A stretch of 64,000 nucleotides of DNA from Bdellovibrio sp. qaytius (GTDB lineage: Bacteria; Bdellovibrionota; Bdellovibrionia; Bdellovibrionales; Bdellovibrionaceae), in the NCBI GenBank assembly GCA_004011035.1, contig CP025734.1, forward strand, positions 186,001 through 250,000. Direction: 5' to 3'. This document shows positions 1 to 8,438 of the stretch, in pieces. The notes beneath the pieces were generated by a model. The model was not told where the DNA came from and ran no database searches. It saw only the letters and a program-made list of their open reading frames with translations. Every line of letters starts with the position of its first letter. Positions within the stretch are counted from its first letter, which is position 1. Position numbers and translations under genes: made by a program.

Positions 1-11
1 AAGGAGCCACA

Positions 12-377
12 ATGATTTCTGTCAGATATTTGGTAAACGATGTTGAGGCTTCGATCAAGTTTTACACCCAGTCTCTTGGCTTTGAGCTCAAGCAGCAGTT
101 TGGCCTTGCGATGGCGATCATCGCAAAAGAAGATATGACCTTGTGGCTTGCTGGTCCACAATCATCAGCCGCGCAGGCCATGCCGGATGGAAGAAAACCA
201 GAATCTGGTGGTTGGAATAGATTTGTTATGCAAGTTGACGATTTGTCAGGTCTTGTCGAAAAAATGCGATCTCAAGGGGCACAGTTTCGAAGCGACGTCG
301 TGAAAGGCCCTGGTGGTTCGCAAGTGCTTTGCGAAGATCCATCGGGCAATGTGATTGAAATTTTTCAACCGAACTGA
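12..377 (+). CDS. VOC-family (glyoxalase/bleomycin-resistance fold) protein
   Basis: A 121-residue single-domain protein of the vicinal-oxygen-chelate superfamily. It opens with an RYLVNDVEASIKFYTQSLGF segment, the usual first beta-alpha unit of the fold (ligand strand, helix with FY, then LGF). It closes with EDPSGNVIEIFQPN, the standard last strand with the metal-ligand glutamate. An AAGGAG ribosome site sits at 1-6, six bases before the ATG, so the start is secure. Members include glyoxalase I, dioxygenases and antibiotic-binding proteins. Nothing here fixes a substrate, so a generic name is the honest limit. The promoter lies outside the window. Confidence 0.85.
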   Translation: MISVRYLVNDVEASIKFYTQSLGFELKQQFGLAMAIIAKEDMTLWLAGPQSSAAQAMPDGRKPESGGWNRFVMQVDDLSGLVEKMRSQGAQFRSDVVKGPGGSQVLCEDPSGNVIEIFQPN

Positions 378-458
378 TAGCTTGAGTTTGTATAGCGATT
401 TGAAGTTAGGTGGCTACGGGTTCAGCTAGAACATTTTCTGTTCAGGGGCAGAGGTTTA

Positions 459-1373
459 TTGAAAATTAAAGAACTATTCAAGAATCAATATTTAGATAAT
501 TTGAAAAATTATCTTCCAAAAGAAATTATTCAGCATTCTGATTTTCAAACTGCCGTGTTTGCTAGTCTCGATGAATTGGTTGAGCTCAGTAGCTCAGAAG
601 TCTGTGAAGCGAGAAAAAAAGGATTGGCTCTATCGTGTGAGTCACGTGATTTAGCGGAAAGAACTTTAAAGCTCAGCAATGGGAATGAATTCATCGCCGG
701 TGCTCGTTTTAAAAATTTGGATATTAATTTTCCGTTTATTGAAATTCACTCGGGTTCTGAGAAGTCTTCGGAAATAGTGAGAGAGATTAGTAAAATCGTT
801 CAAAACGAATTTGCTAATCTTCGTCCGAAAGGATTGAAGTTTAAAGACAAACCAAATGCTCATCTAAACTTTGAGAAGTGGTCACATACAGTTTTTGGAA
901 AAATCGAAAAGCAGAATAATTCACAAGTTTCATCGGGAATGAACTTTTCTTTCACCCAGGATCTCGATTGGCATTCGCAGTACGTCGCTGAATATCAAGA
1001 GCGACTTGCGGAGAAGAGAGAGTTAGATGGGTTTGTTCGAATCGGTGAGCTTGATGAATTTCAAGAATCAGCAACGGATCACGCTTTATTAGTCGCGACT
1101 GATGTTGATGGATTTTGTGGTGCTATCGCTGGAATTAAAAGCCCACTTTATGGTTTGCCTGCGGTTTACATGATTGAAAGTTATCTTTCAAAAAGATGGA
1201 TCGGCAAAAAAATGGCTCCGATGGCTCATGCTTTTTTTCTGAATGAGATGGCAGCTCGATTTAATTATGTTTGGGGTACCATCTATGACAAAAATGTTTC
1301 TTCATTGAATACAGCTCTTCGAATCGGAAGACGAGTTGTTGAGACTGAATACTTTGTTCGTTTTGATGGGTAA
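459..1373 (+). CDS. Hypothetical protein with GNAT-like C-terminal half
   Basis: 304 residues. The start is a TTG preceded by GAGG at 451-454; no ATG fits better. The N-terminal half (about 1-165) is lysine/glutamate rich and matches nothing I recognise. The C-terminal half (about 190-304) has the texture of a GNAT acetyltransferase: a strand ALLVATDVDGFCGAIAG, then AVYMIESYLSKRWIGKKMAPMAHAFF, resembling the acetyl-CoA loop and following helix, then an N-x-x-S-L-N-T-A-L-R-I-G segment like the common NxxAxxLYxKLGF end. It is followed nine bases later by a clear GNAT gene, so the two may be cotranscribed. The acetyltransferase role is inferred from pattern alone. Confidence 0.6.
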   Translation: MKIKELFKNQYLDNLKNYLPKEIIQHSDFQTAVFASLDELVELSSSEVCEARKKGLALSCESRDLAERTLKLSNGNEFIAGARFKNLDINFPFIEIHSGSEKSSEIVREISKIVQNEFANLRPKGLKFKDKPNAHLNFEKWSHTVFGKIEKQNNSQVSSGMNFSFTQDLDWHSQYVAEYQERLAEKRELDGFVRIGELDEFQESATDHALLVATDVDGFCGAIAGIKSPLYGLPAVYMIESYLSKRWIGKKMAPMAHAFFLNEMAARFNYVWGTIYDKNVSSLNTALRIGRRVVETEYFVRFDG

Positions 1374-1382
1374 GGGAATGTT

Positions 1383-1844
1383 ATGAATTCAAAAGTTATT
1401 TTTCGCCGTGCACATAAGTCTGATGCAAATTCGATTCAACTATTTCAGCAAGCTATGGCTTGGGAAACTGAAAATTTAAAATTAGATCTTCAACTGCTAG
1501 AAAAAGGTGTTGCTGCCGTATTTGAAAACGCAGCCCTGGGGCAATATCATGTCTGTGAAATAAATTCTGAAGTTGTTGGTTCTTTGCTTTTAACGAATGA
1601 GTGGAGCGATTGGCGCAACGGTACGGTGTGGTGGTTGCACAGTCTTTATTTTAAACCCGAAGTGCGTGGACAAGGTCTTTTCTCTAAAATGTATAGCTAT
1701 GTTCAGGCGATGGCTCATGAAAATAAAGATATTCGCGGAGTGCGACTTTATGTCGATCATACAAATTTGCATGCGCAGAAAGTTTATACAAAATTAGGTA
1801 TGAACGACGAGCACTATAAATTGTTTGAATGGATGAAAAGCTAA
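1383..1844 (+). CDS. GNAT family N-acetyltransferase
   Basis: A 153-residue stand-alone GNAT domain that would transfer the acetyl group of acetyl-CoA to an amine. Motif A is visible as LYFKPEVRGQGLFSKMYSYV (R/Q-x-x-G-x-G/A loop binding the pyrophosphate of CoA, near residues 91-108). Motif B follows as GVRLYVDHTNLHAQKVYTKLGM, with the N-x-x-A-x-x-x-Y-x-K-L-G-M ending typical of the family. It starts nine bases after the previous GNAT-like gene, suggesting one transcript. The substrate cannot be told from sequence. It ends ten bases from the convergent SDR gene with no obvious hairpin between. Confidence 0.88.
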   Translation: MNSKVIFRRAHKSDANSIQLFQQAMAWETENLKLDLQLLEKGVAAVFENAALGQYHVCEINSEVVGSLLLTNEWSDWRNGTVWWLHSLYFKPEVRGQGLFSKMYSYVQAMAHENKDIRGVRLYVDHTNLHAQKVYTKLGMNDEHYKLFEWMKS

Positions 1845-1853
1845 TCAATGCTT

Positions 1854-2720
1854 CTATTGAATAGCTTGAGCACAAAGTTTTTCACTTAGAGCCCAAAGAT
1901 CTTTTGCGAGATTCTTGTTGAGTGCTTGTTTGTTAGGGGTCTTTGGTTTTCGATTAGCGACAAGTTCGCCCTTTAATGATGAGGCTTCAGGTGAAGTGGC
2001 TAACCAAATGAGTGAGTCAGCTCCTTTTTCAGGAGTTACCATAAATGGCATCACAATTTTGTAAGCCAAGTTCATAAAGAATCCCAAATCTTTACTTAAA
2101 GCACCGAACTGAGTTCGTACTATTCCTGGTTCGAAACAGTTGGCGGTAGCAGTAGTGCCTTTAAGTCTTTGCTGAAGTTCTTTCGTAAAAAGAACATTCG
2201 CGAGTTTTGAAGTTGCATAAGCATTTGTACCTGAGCCTTCTAGAGATGTCGGCGTCTTTTCAAGGTCAAGATTTCCTATAGCCTGCAGGCCACTAGAAGT
2301 TGAAACAACGCGAGCGTGTGGGGTGTTTCGAATAAGATCCATGAGTGCGACCGTCATTTCAAAATAGCCAAGATGGTTGAGTGCAAAGGTTAATTCATAT
2401 CCATCAGGGCTTTTTTGCGGAGTTTTAAAAACTGCACCTGCGTTATTCACAAGAATATCCAGTCTTTGGTGTTTTGATTTGAATTCTTCGGCACCTTTTT
2501 TAACGTCGGCGATGCGAGACAAATCGCAGATGATGAAATCGATTTTATTGTTGCCGCTAGCTTGTTTTAGTTCAGCTGCAACTTGGGCGGTTTTTTCGTT
2601 ACTTCTGCCGACGATAGTTAGATCTGCGCCACGCATTGCGAAGTTCATCGCTGCGGCTTTGCCAATTCCGTCTGTAGCGCCAGTAACTAAAATAACTTTG
2701 CTGCTTAAATCTTTATTCAC
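1854..2720 (-). CDS. Short-chain dehydrogenase/reductase (retinol dehydrogenase-like)
   Basis: 288 residues, NAD(P)-dependent oxidoreductase of the SDR superfamily. Visible motifs in order: the cofactor loop TGATDGIG (about 14-21), an arginine after the second strand (VGRSNEK) suggesting NADP preference, NNAG (about 92-95), a catalytic serine in STSSG, and YATSK with the catalytic Tyr and Lys. After the active site comes the PG-[IV]-V-R-T element (FEPGIVRT) common in retinol-dehydrogenase-like SDRs. The start is GTG at 2720 with GGAG eight to eleven bases upstream. Substrate unknown. Confidence 0.9.
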   Translation of the reverse strand: MNKDLSSKVILVTGATDGIGKAAAMNFAMRGADLTIVGRSNEKTAQVAAELKQASGNNKIDFIICDLSRIADVKKGAEEFKSKHQRLDILVNNAGAVFKTPQKSPDGYELTFALNHLGYFEMTVALMDLIRNTPHARVVSTSSGLQAIGNLDLEKTPTSLEGSGTNAYATSKLANVLFTKELQQRLKGTTATANCFEPGIVRTQFGALSKDLGFFMNLAYKIVMPFMVTPEKGADSLIWLATSPEASSLKGELVANRKPKTPNKQALNKNLAKDLWALSEKLCAQAIQ

Positions 2721-2845
2721 GTTGTTCTCCTATTAATTATCTTACACAAAAAGTGCAGAAACGTGGAAGAAAGATTAGCATTAATAGTTGGAAGCATTAT
2801 AAAGGCAGCGCGACAAACGTATTAGCTTTTAGCTTTCTTGACGTC

Positions 2846-2862
2846 GGCTCCTAACAGGAGTC
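2846..2862 (+). promoter_or_regulatory. Hairpin enclosing the Shine-Dalgarno of the ABC exporter gene
   Basis: A seven-base-pair stem, GGCTCCT (2846-2852) with AGGAGTC (2856-2862), one G-U pair and a three-base AAC loop. The 3' arm contains the only AGGAG before the ATG at 2873. If folded, it would hide the ribosome site or move it relative to the start. The spacing from AGGAG to ATG is 12 bases, longer than usual. Regulatory meaning is inferred. Confidence 0.4.
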
Positions 2863-2872
2863 AGATCTTTGC

Positions 2873-4609
2873 ATGGCATCTCCCACTCAAAGACGTATCT
2901 TTTCTTTAATTAATCTAGAACGCACTACTTTATCATGGGGTCTCTTTTTTCTAGCAGTCTCAAGTGTTGCAGGCCTGATATACCCACAGTTTGTGCGCTG
3001 GTTAGTTGATAATGTTTTAACTGCGAAAGACTACACTCTATTAAATCAAGTGGTCTTAGGTTTATTCGTAGCTCTTGCGGTCAGTATGATCGCGGGTAAT
3101 GTTCGTTATTATCTTTTTACCTTAAGTGGTGAGCGCATTGTTTTAAAACTTCGCGAGCAACTTTATCGCAGTATTTTAAAACAAGACATTACATTTTTTG
3201 ATTTTAATCGTACGGGCGAATTGATGAGCCGACTGTCTTCAGACGCTACAACTTTGCAAAACACTGTTAGTGTGAATATTTCGCAAGGCCTGCGTAACTT
3301 AGCTCAGGTCATTGGTGGATTTGCGTTTATGTTTTATACGTCATGGAAATTATCAGCGGTGTTATTAATTATCATTCCGCCGGTTGCAGGCATGGCATTT
3401 TTTTTCGGTCGTAAGATTCGTGCCTTATCAAAAAATTTTCAAGCGACACTGGCAGATAGTTCGATTGTGGCCGAAGAAACTATTTCAGGTGTACGCACTG
3501 TAAAATCTTTTGTGCAAGAAACGAATGAAGTGAATCGTTATGAAGGGGCTTTAACAAGTGCGCTTTCAATTGCACGTCAGCGCATTCGCGTGATCGCAGA
3601 GTTTATGACTTTTGCTATGGTTCTAGGAGTCACTGCAATTTGTTTTGTGCTTTGGTTTGGTGGTCGCGAAGTTATTGCGGGTTCATTAACTTCGGGTGAA
3701 CTGGTTCAGTTTTTACTTTATTTATTCGTCGTTGCTATTGGTGTCGGAAGTTTAGGAAGCCTCTGGGGAGACCTAATGGCCGGCGTTGGTGCCAGTCAGC
3801 GTATTTTTGAAATTATTGAACGTGAGCCTGCTTTTGCTGATACTGGTAGAACTTTGCCGACTGTTCGTGGTGAAGTTGAATTTTCGCATGTGCGATTTTC
3901 TTATCCGACTCGCTCTGATGTTGAAGTGCTGACAGATTTAAGTTTTAAAATCAGTGCAGGGCAAGTTATCGCCTTTGTCGGAATGTCAGGCGGCGGAAAA
4001 AGCACAATCGCAAGTCTTATACCGCGTTTTTATGATCCTACTGGTGGAACAATTCGTTTTGACGGTGAGCCGATTACAGAATTAAAAGCCTCATGGTTGC
4101 GTGAACAAATTGGTATTGTTTCACAAGAGCCCATTTTAATTTCATCAACGATTGAAGAAAATATTCGTTACGGAAAACCCGAAGCCACAGACGCCGAAGT
4201 TTTAGAAGCTGCAAAGTCTGCGAATACTTTAGAATTTATTAATAAATTTCCGGATGGTTTTAAAACTCGTGTTGGTGAACGTGGTATTCAACTTTCAGGC
4301 GGGCAAAAACAACGCGTGGCTATTGCTCGTGCTCTTTTAAAAAATCCGAAACTTCTTATTTTAGATGAAGCGACCAGTAACTTAGACACGGCCAGTGAAC
4401 ATCTGGTGCAAGATGCGCTTAAAATTTTAATGAAGGGGCGCACGACGATGATCATTGCGCACCGCTTAGCGACAGTTAAAGATGCTGATTCTATTTTTGT
4501 TATTAGTGGTGGTAGCATTTTGCAAACAGGCCGTCATGAAGAACTAGCAGCCGATAAAGACGGGCTTTATTTTAAATTATTACAAAGACAATTTAACGAA
4601 CGTATATAA
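2873..4609 (+). CDS. ABC exporter, fused permease and ATPase (MsbA/ABCB type)
   Basis: 578 residues, the length of a half-transporter that works as a homodimer in the inner membrane. Residues about 1-310 form the six-helix ABC_membrane domain (hydrophobic runs near 18-38, 62-80, 140-180, 245-295). The nucleotide-binding domain has Walker A GMSGGGKST (about 373-381), signature LSGGQKQR (about 474-481), Walker B LLILDEATSNLD and the switch histidine in MIIAHRLAT. The family exports lipids, lipid A, peptides or drugs; which one applies here is not shown. It begins a compact run with the glutaredoxin-like (15-base gap) and DUF1993 genes, so they are probably one operon. Confidence 0.92.
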   Translation: MASPTQRRIFSLINLERTTLSWGLFFLAVSSVAGLIYPQFVRWLVDNVLTAKDYTLLNQVVLGLFVALAVSMIAGNVRYYLFTLSGERIVLKLREQLYRSILKQDITFFDFNRTGELMSRLSSDATTLQNTVSVNISQGLRNLAQVIGGFAFMFYTSWKLSAVLLIIIPPVAGMAFFFGRKIRALSKNFQATLADSSIVAEETISGVRTVKSFVQETNEVNRYEGALTSALSIARQRIRVIAEFMTFAMVLGVTAICFVLWFGGREVIAGSLTSGELVQFLLYLFVVAIGVGSLGSLWGDLMAGVGASQRIFEIIEREPAFADTGRTLPTVRGEVEFSHVRFSYPTRSDVEVLTDLSFKISAGQVIAFVGMSGGGKSTIASLIPRFYDPTGGTIRFDGEPITELKASWLREQIGIVSQEPILISSTIEENIRYGKPEATDAEVLEAAKSANTLEFINKFPDGFKTRVGERGIQLSGGQKQRVAIARALLKNPKLLILDEATSNLDTASEHLVQDALKILMKGRTTMIIAHRLATVKDADSIFVISGGSILQTGRHEELAADKDGLYFKLLQRQFNERI

Positions 4610-4624
4610 GTAAGGAAAAACAAA

Positions 4625-4969
4625 ATGAGAAAAATTCTTTCATCTGAAAAACTTCACGCAGGTGCCAAATCAGCGATCAATGAATTTCATTCAGACGCAG
4701 TTACTGAAGTCGAACAAGCCATTGCGGCTAACGAATGGGTTGTTGTTGGTATGGGGCAAAACCCTGTAGTCACAAAAGCGCGTGGCATTTTAAATGACCG
4801 TGGTATTAAATACCACTACATCGGGCATGGCAGCTATTTCGGTGGTTGGAAAAAACGCTTAGCCATTAAGTTATGGAGTGGTTGGCCGACTTTTCCACAA
4901 GTTTTTCACAATGGTGTACTTGTTGGCGGCGCTAAAGATTTAGAACAATATTTAACAACGAAAGCCTAA
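4625..4969 (+). CDS. Glutaredoxin-like protein lacking the active-site cysteine
   Basis: 114 residues with a thioredoxin fold of monothiol-glutaredoxin type. The cis-proline and glutathione-binding block are clear: SGWPTFPQVFHNGVLVGGAKDLEQYL (WPTFPQ, then G-G-x-x-D). Where the family has a catalytic Cys (in relatives I recall a segment like QNPxCKKAR), this protein reads GMGQNPVVTKAR. The whole protein contains no cysteine, so classical dithiol or monothiol chemistry is impossible. It may bind glutathione or act as a scaffold, or be decaying. AAGGAAAA precedes the ATG. It sits 15 bases after the ABC exporter and 14 before the DUF1993 gene. Confidence 0.8.
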   Translation: MRKILSSEKLHAGAKSAINEFHSDAVTEVEQAIAANEWVVVGMGQNPVVTKARGILNDRGIKYHYIGHGSYFGGWKKRLAIKLWSGWPTFPQVFHNGVLVGGAKDLEQYLTTKA

Positions 4970-4983
4970 TAGAGGAGATTTTT

Positions 4984-5490
4984 ATGATTTATGAAATTAC
5001 AGTTCCACAGTTTACAAAAATGTTAAAAAACCTAGATACGATTTTAGAAAAAACAATTCCATTTGCTGAAGCTAAAAAGATTGAAATGGATGTGTTATTA
5101 AATTCACGTTTAGCACCAGATCAATTTAATTTTATTCGCCAGGTTCAAATTGCTTGTGATACTGCAAAACTAGGTGTGGCAAAATTAACCGGTAAAGATG
5201 CTCCAGTGCATGACGATAAAGAAACTACTCTACCACAATTGCGCACACGTATTGCAGAGACAGTTGCATTCTTAGGTACTATAACTGAAAAAGATTTTAC
5301 CGGAGCTTTAGAGAGAAAAATTAATAATCCACGTTGGGGTGAAAAATATTTATTGGGTCATGAATATGTAACTCAACATACGATTCCGAATATTTATTTT
5401 CATATCACTGTAGCTTACGAAATTTTACGCCACAACGGTGTTGAGATCGGTAAAAAAGACTATCTAGGTGCAATGCCTTATCACACCTAG
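4984..5490 (+). CDS. DUF1993 family protein
   Basis: 168 residues with a DinB-like helical bundle look. It matches the DUF1993 pattern I recall: an N-terminal Y-[EQ]-x-T-V-P-Q-F-x-K-M-L-x-N-L segment (here YEITVPQFTKMLKNLDTIL), a central LLNSRLAPDQFNFIRQVQIACDTAK, and a C-terminal HEYVTQHTIPNIYFHITVAYEILRHNGV ending in LG-x-x-P. Function of the family is unknown; the His-rich C-terminal helix may bind a metal. The ATG has GAGGAG eight bases upstream. It is the third gene of the run that starts with the ABC exporter. Confidence 0.85.
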   Translation: MIYEITVPQFTKMLKNLDTILEKTIPFAEAKKIEMDVLLNSRLAPDQFNFIRQVQIACDTAKLGVAKLTGKDAPVHDDKETTLPQLRTRIAETVAFLGTITEKDFTGALERKINNPRWGEKYLLGHEYVTQHTIPNIYFHITVAYEILRHNGVEIGKKDYLGAMPYHT

Positions 5491-5498
5491 TTTTTAGC

Positions 5499-5894
5499 TT
5501 ATGGCTTGGTTAAAGTGTTTCTAAGTCTTGCGTCGCGCAAGTAAAGACCAAGCCAAAGTAAAATTGCAATGTAAACTGGAAATAACGTGTGGGTAAACAA
5601 TGGGTTACTCACACGTATATGACTTGCAACAGCTCCGCCTAGATATCCTGTTAATAGAACAGCTCCAAAAATTGCAGTTCGCGGAATAAGGTAAATAGCC
5701 AAGCTGATTAAAAGAAGAGTACCAACCGTGGGCATTAATTCGATGGGCCATTGTAAAGCTTCACCAGCTTTAAGTGCTTCAGGTGGAAGTTTATCCATAA
5801 AAAATTTCATAACGCCGTCAAAAACCAAAAATAAAACAGCAAGTCCGCTGATTATGTGGCCTGTGATCATAGCTTTTTTAGATGATAAGTTCAT
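5499..5894 (-). CDS. DoxX-like small membrane protein
   Basis: 131 residues with four hydrophobic segments (about 11-28, 52-72, 76-92, 99-120), the size and spacing of DoxX-type inner-membrane proteins. The G-[YF]-L-G-G-A-V-x-[ST]-H-x-R signature of one DoxX branch is present (TGYLGGAVASHIRVSNP). Roles proposed for the family involve redox and respiratory balance, but no partner is visible here. The ATG at 5894 has AAAGGAG upstream. It is convergent with the DUF1993 gene, nine bases apart. Confidence 0.8.
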   Translation of the reverse strand: MNLSSKKAMITGHIISGLAVLFLVFDGVMKFFMDKLPPEALKAGEALQWPIELMPTVGTLLLISLAIYLIPRTAIFGAVLLTGYLGGAVASHIRVSNPLFTHTLFPVYIAILLWLGLYLRDARLRNTLTKP

Positions 5895-6076
5895 TGGATG
5901 GCTCCTTTAGGGGTTGTCTGACACAAATTTAAAATAATTATTTCAAATATTTATTCACCAGCACAGTTATTTTATTCAAAATTTAGCGAACATCTTGCAT
6001 CATGTTAGCTTCTAGCGCGCGGCATGTAGAATATATCGAATAGCTGAACTAGAATTACCGCAAGGAGATCATTGAA

Positions 6077-6556
6077 ATGTTAAAAGCTTATATCAGTATT
6101 TGGTCTAATAAAAGTGCTGCTGAAATGGTGAAGTTCTATAAATCTGTTTTTAAAGGCACTAAAGTCGGAAAATTTTCTTATTGGGGAAAAAACCCAATGG
6201 GCGTTAAAGAAGGTTCAGTGCTTACGGCCCACTTAACTATTTTAGGGCAAAAAATTATGCTCTTAAATGGTTATATGGATATGCCATTCAATGAATCTAT
6301 TTCGCTAGTTGTTCCTTGTAAAACTCAACGCGAGATTGATTACTACTGGAAAAAATTAACAGCTGGTGGTGGTAAGCCCGTTCAATGTGGTTGGTTAGTC
6401 GACAAATTCGGTGTGCGTTGGCAAATTTGCCCGGCTGATTTTGATAAGTGGAACACCACTAAGAACACAGCAAAAAAAGATGCTATGACAAACGAGATGT
6501 ATAAGATGGTAAAACTCGACATCAAAAAACTAAAAGCGGCGTTTGATAACGCTTAA
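6077..6556 (+). CDS. PhnB-like VOC-family protein
   Basis: 159 residues of the PhnB/3-demethylubiquinone-methyltransferase-like branch of the VOC fold. The start (AYISIWSNKSAAEMVKFYKSVFKGTKVG) has the FY and [VI]F pair of the first unit. The second half has SLVVPCKTQREIDYYWKKLTAGG followed by CGWLVDKFGVRWQICPADF, the family's G-W-x-x-D-x-F-G-x-x-W-Q-[IV]-x-P element. The C-terminal tail of about 30 residues is lysine rich. The ATG has AAGGAG at 6061-6066. No ligand can be assigned. Confidence 0.85.
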   Translation: MLKAYISIWSNKSAAEMVKFYKSVFKGTKVGKFSYWGKNPMGVKEGSVLTAHLTILGQKIMLLNGYMDMPFNESISLVVPCKTQREIDYYWKKLTAGGGKPVQCGWLVDKFGVRWQICPADFDKWNTTKNTAKKDAMTNEMYKMVKLDIKKLKAAFDNA

Positions 6557-6638
6557 TTAAACAACCCGACGATTTTTTAGATCACGAAGAAACGTAAACT
6601 GCTCAAGGTTATCTGCGAGCAGAAACGGGTTTATGGTC

Positions 6639-7796
6639 CTATCCAAATGTGGCTTTAATTTTTTCAAGACCTTCAATGAGTAATTTTCTAGGGCATCCGA
6701 TATTAATGCGAATAAAACCTTCGCCAGAATCTCCGTATAATGTGCCGTGAGTGATCCAAAGATTTTCTTTTTCTAACAGCAGACGTGCAAATTCTCCTGA
6801 CTTAAGGCCCGAAGCCGTAATGTCAATCCACACAAGATAAGTGCCTTCGAGTGGAAGTACTTTGAATTTTGAAAGATTTTTTTCAATAAAGTTTTTTAGG
6901 TAATTATAGTTTTCGAAAAGATATTCATTGAGAGCTTCAAGCCACGATTCACCGTCGTTGTAAGCAGCGATTAAGCCTTCGACAGCGAAGGGATTAAGTT
7001 CGTAAAGTTCACTAACCTTTAAGGCTGTTTCAATTTTATTTCTAAGTTCTGTTTTCGCAGCCACGATGTTAGCCACTTGTAAGCCCGCAAGATTAAAGCT
7101 CTTACTGGGCGAAATGCATGTCACTGAATTTTCAAGAAAAGTTTGATTGATTGAAGCAAAAGGGATGTGTTTGTGACCTGGATGAATCAAATCACAGTGA
7201 ATTTCGTCAGAGATAACAGTTACACCATGTTTTAAACATATTTCGCCCATGCGAATAAGTTCTTCTTTGGTAAATACGCGTCCAGAGGGATTATGCGGAT
7301 TACAAAGAAGAAATACCTTAGTTAAAGGATGCGCTGCTTTTTTTTCAAGATCATCAAAGTCGATACTGTATTTACCATCGCGATAAAGTAGGTCATTTGT
7401 TAAAACTTTACATTTAGCGTTGGTGATGACAGAGAAAAAACGATTATAGACGGGCGTCTGAATAATGACCTGATCGCCAGGTTCAGTCAAAGTCTTGATG
7501 ACAGCCGATATTGAGGGGACCACACCGGCAGCAACCAGCAACCACTCTTTTTCAATATGAAATTGATGGCGACGTTTAAACCAACTAATGATCGCATCGA
7601 AATAAACAGAGGGAACTTTTGTGTAACCAAAGATGCCATGTTGAACTCGTTTTGCTAAAGCCTCAATGACTGGGGGTGCTGCACGAAAATCCATATCAGC
7701 AACCCACATCGGAAGAATATTTTCATTCGTATTATAATCCCATTTGTACGAATGGCTTCCTTTTCTAGGTATGATTTCATCAAAGTCGTATTTCAT
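6639..7796 (-). CDS. PatB/MalY-type PLP-dependent aminotransferase / C-S lyase
   Basis: 385 residues, fold-type I PLP enzyme. The opening FDEIIPRKGSHSYKWDYN and LPMWVADMDF are typical of the MalY/PatB group, whose members cleave the C-S bond of cystathionine or cysteine conjugates. The substrate-binding CNPHNPSGRVF block is at about 165-175, the PLP-phenol aspartate in ISDEIHCDL (about 195-203), and the Schiff-base lysine is K232 in SPSKSFNLAGLQ. C-terminal GEGFIRINIGCPR carries the carboxylate-binding Arg. Beta-C-S lyase activity is more likely than transamination, from the branch. It ends downstream of a small membrane gene two bases away on the same strand. Confidence 0.9.
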   Translation of the reverse strand: MKYDFDEIIPRKGSHSYKWDYNTNENILPMWVADMDFRAAPPVIEALAKRVQHGIFGYTKVPSVYFDAIISWFKRRHQFHIEKEWLLVAAGVVPSISAVIKTLTEPGDQVIIQTPVYNRFFSVITNAKCKVLTNDLLYRDGKYSIDFDDLEKKAAHPLTKVFLLCNPHNPSGRVFTKEELIRMGEICLKHGVTVISDEIHCDLIHPGHKHIPFASINQTFLENSVTCISPSKSFNLAGLQVANIVAAKTELRNKIETALKVSELYELNPFAVEGLIAAYNDGESWLEALNEYLFENYNYLKNFIEKNLSKFKVLPLEGTYLVWIDITASGLKSGEFARLLLEKENLWITHGTLYGDSGEGFIRINIGCPRKLLIEGLEKIKATFG

Positions 7797-7798
7797 CT

Positions 7799-8287
7799 TT
7801 AAATCTTCGCTTCGCTAGCAAGTTTTTTCATGTAGGTCGTAAATTCAGGATCTTCGCCTTCTAAAAGATTATCTAAAGATTGTCTAAAATCATTTCGGTT
7901 TGTCCAGAAACGAATGTAATCTTCCCATGTGGCCCATAGACGTTGATTTTGTTTCGACATGTTTTCTTCGTAAACTAAGATGTAGGCTCGCTCGAATAAA
8001 GAAACTAACAGATCAAAGATAATTGTTTTTCTTTCACGCTGTTCATCTGTCATTTCAGAATCACGGATATATCCAGAAATAAGGCGTAGATCAGCATTTT
8101 TTAATAACAGCTGTTGAAACTCTGCGTACTCGTCAGCAAGGCGTTGGTATAATTCTTCGTCTTCATTTTGACGTTCTTTTCGTTGTTCAAGAAGGTAGAC
8201 GATAATACCAAGGGGTAACGCCACCACGGTGACGACGTAGCTGGCCATTTCCCAAAATTCAATATTCATTAGATATTCAGAGCTCAT
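7799..8287 (-). CDS. Hypothetical membrane-anchored coiled-coil protein
   Basis: 162 residues. One hydrophobic segment (about 14-33, ASYVVTVVALPLGIIVYLL) near the N-terminus is followed by a strongly charged helical part (EQRKERQNEDEELYQRLADEY) and a tryptophan/aromatic-rich helix bundle. No family recognised with certainty; bacterial proteins of this shape are often annotated only as DUF. Transcription runs into the PatB-type gene two bases downstream, so the two are likely cotranscribed. Two in-frame ATGs exist seven codons apart (MSSEYLM); the first is used by default, and neither has a strong ribosome site. Confidence 0.6.
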   Translation of the reverse strand: MSSEYLMNIEFWEMASYVVTVVALPLGIIVYLLEQRKERQNEDEELYQRLADEYAEFQQLLLKNADLRLISGYIRDSEMTDEQRERKTIIFDLLVSLFERAYILVYEENMSKQNQRLWATWEDYIRFWTNRNDFRQSLDNLLEGEDPEFTTYMKKLASEAKI

Positions 8288-8438
8288 AGGTAATTAGCGT
8301 ATTTGAGATAAGTCGTTTTGACAACGTTTTCAAAAGTAAACATCTAGTTATAAAAATCGTTAATGATATCACGTCTTATTAGTAATTATTTTTATGATGA
8401 GTTCGTTTGTATGTTGACCTTATAAAAGGGGTAACGCC

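Noticed and set aside
2377-2736. A 119-codon plus-strand frame opposite the SDR gene.
   Set aside because: It is a shadow of the real minus-strand gene, with no ribosome site and no domain.
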